Shown: one piece after another, positions 63,435 to 64,000 of the stretch
Layout: every line of letters begins with the position of its first letter
Numbering within the stretch: position 1 is the first letter of the stretch
Assembly: GCA_045649685.1 (NCBI GenBank)
Contig: JAZRQJ010000009.1
Location: forward strand, 62,001 to 126,000
Direction: 5' to 3'
DNA length: 64,000 bases
Origin: RUG12519 sp045649685
Lineage (GTDB): Bacteria > Bacillota > Clostridia > Oscillospirales > Ruminococcaceae
Made by a program: the position numbers and the translations under genes
The notes under the pieces: generated by a model
Told to the model about the DNA's origin: nothing
Databases searched by the model: none
Seen by the model: the letters and a program-made list of their open reading frames with translations, nothing else

Positions 63435-64000
63435 ATGTTTGAATCCAACATGAATAACATGGAACTATTGAAAGATTATGATATGGAAGTAAGTAATGCT
63501 TTAGAGCAAGAGCTAAATCGTCAACGTAACAACATAGAACTTATCGCAAGTGAAAATATTGTTTCTCCAGCTGTTATGGCTGCTATGGGATCAATATTGA
63601 CAAATAAATATGCTGAAGGATATCCTTCTAAACGCTATTATGGTGGCTGCCAATACGTAGATATCGTAGAAAATATAGCAATTGAACGTGCTAAAAAATT
63701 ATTTAATGCAAATTTTGCTAATGTTCAACCACATTCTGGAGCTAATGCTAATAATGCTGTTTACTTTGCATTTTTAAAACCAGGCGATACAGTTTTGGGT
63801 TTGAGTCTTGCTGAAGGAGGACATCTAACTCACGGATCCCCTGTTAATATGTCTGGATCTTACTATAACTTCATACCTTACGGTTTAAATGAAAAAACTC
63901 AATATATCGATTATGATGTTATGGAAGAATTAGCAATGAAACATAAACCTAAACTAATAGTTGCTGGTGCTTCAGCTTATCCAAGAATTATTGACTTTAA
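63435..64000 (+). CDS. glyA: Serine hydroxymethyltransferase (5' part, runs off the window)
   Basis: This PLP enzyme interconverts serine and glycine while forming 5,10-methylene-THF, linking to the folate genes in the window. The first 188 residues are visible. NNIELIASENIVSPAVMAAMGS, TNKYAEGYPSKRYYGGC, NVQPHSGANANNAVY, GGHLTHGSPVN and GASAYPR are all diagnostic. The PLP lysine lies beyond the window end. GGAGG is 8 nt before the ATG. There is no stop codon in the window. Confidence 0.96.
   Translation, partial: MFESNMNNMELLKDYDMEVSNALEQELNRQRNNIELIASENIVSPAVMAAMGSILTNKYAEGYPSKRYYGGCQYVDIVENIAIERAKKLFNANFANVQPHSGANANNAVYFAFLKPGDTVLGLSLAEGGHLTHGSPVNMSGSYYNFIPYGLNEKTQYIDYDVMEELAMKHKPKLIVAGASAYPRIIDF

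Overview
The window is about 28-30% G+C and reads as a Gram-positive, endospore-lineage Firmicute, most likely a low-GC member of the Clostridia. The evidence is the co-occurrence of PolC and DnaE3-type replicases, the HprK-MurB-RapZ-WhiA cluster, SpoIIID, a BofA-like/YaaL pair, YlmC/YmxH, C+ type L28, and the order pyrH-frr-uppS-cdsA-dxr-rseP-ispG-polC. It is almost all chromosomal core. I found no transposase, prophage, CRISPR array or rRNA.

Layout. 1-3.6 kb (+): DJ-1 family protein, 5-formyl-THF cyclo-ligase, MltG, U32 protein (TrhP type). 3.67-5.14 kb: a Xer-type recombinase preceded by a perfect 28-bp palindrome, convergent with dut. 5.2-8.1 kb (-): a leaderless ricin-B lectin, RecQ and a small DUF6483-like protein. 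8.1-18.6 kb (-): polC, then (transcribed first) pyrH, frr, uppS, cdsA, dxr, rseP and ispG, covering nucleotide, translation, phospholipid and isoprenoid functions. 18.9-27.1 kb (-): pfkA, dnaE, whiA, rapZ, murB, hprK. 27.2-34.1 kb: surface-glycan genes (YfhO membrane protein, GT4 glycosyltransferase, flippase, polyprenyl glycosylphosphotransferase). 34.1-34.6 kb: BofA-like and YaaL-like proteins. 34.8-39.9 kb (-): an operon of amidohydrolase, rRNA methyltransferase and pabA-pabB-pabC. 40-44.5 kb: fba, an OGG-type glycosylase, greA, lysS and a DUF6440-like protein. 44.5-50.4 kb: envelope and unknown genes, including yajC, a 726-residue secreted coiled-coil protein, a GHL10 hydrolase and a signal-peptidase-like protein. 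50.6-51.5 kb: spoIIID and a Val-Asp-Phe-Gly tRNA operon. 51.6-59.95 kb: HAD phosphatases, thiamine pyrophosphokinase, SDR, M18 peptidase, lytic transglycosylase, coaE, tsaC/sua5, prfA, trmB. 60.1-64 kb: PPi-type phosphofructokinase, TspO, a cysteine-rich unknown protein, rpmB and the 5' part of glyA.

Many transcription units can be read directly. Sigma-A promoters with 16-18 bp spacers precede pfkA, hprK, yfhO, fba, the glycosylase, greA, the tRNA operon, the PPi-PFK and glyA, and strong hairpin terminators close many units. Several genes use TTG or GTG starts chosen here because of well-placed Shine-Dalgarno sequences. The least explained parts are the secreted coiled-coil protein, the ricin lectin, the signal-peptidase-like protein, the cysteine-rich protein and the palindrome next to the recombinase. 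No obviously new multi-gene defence or mobile system is visible.
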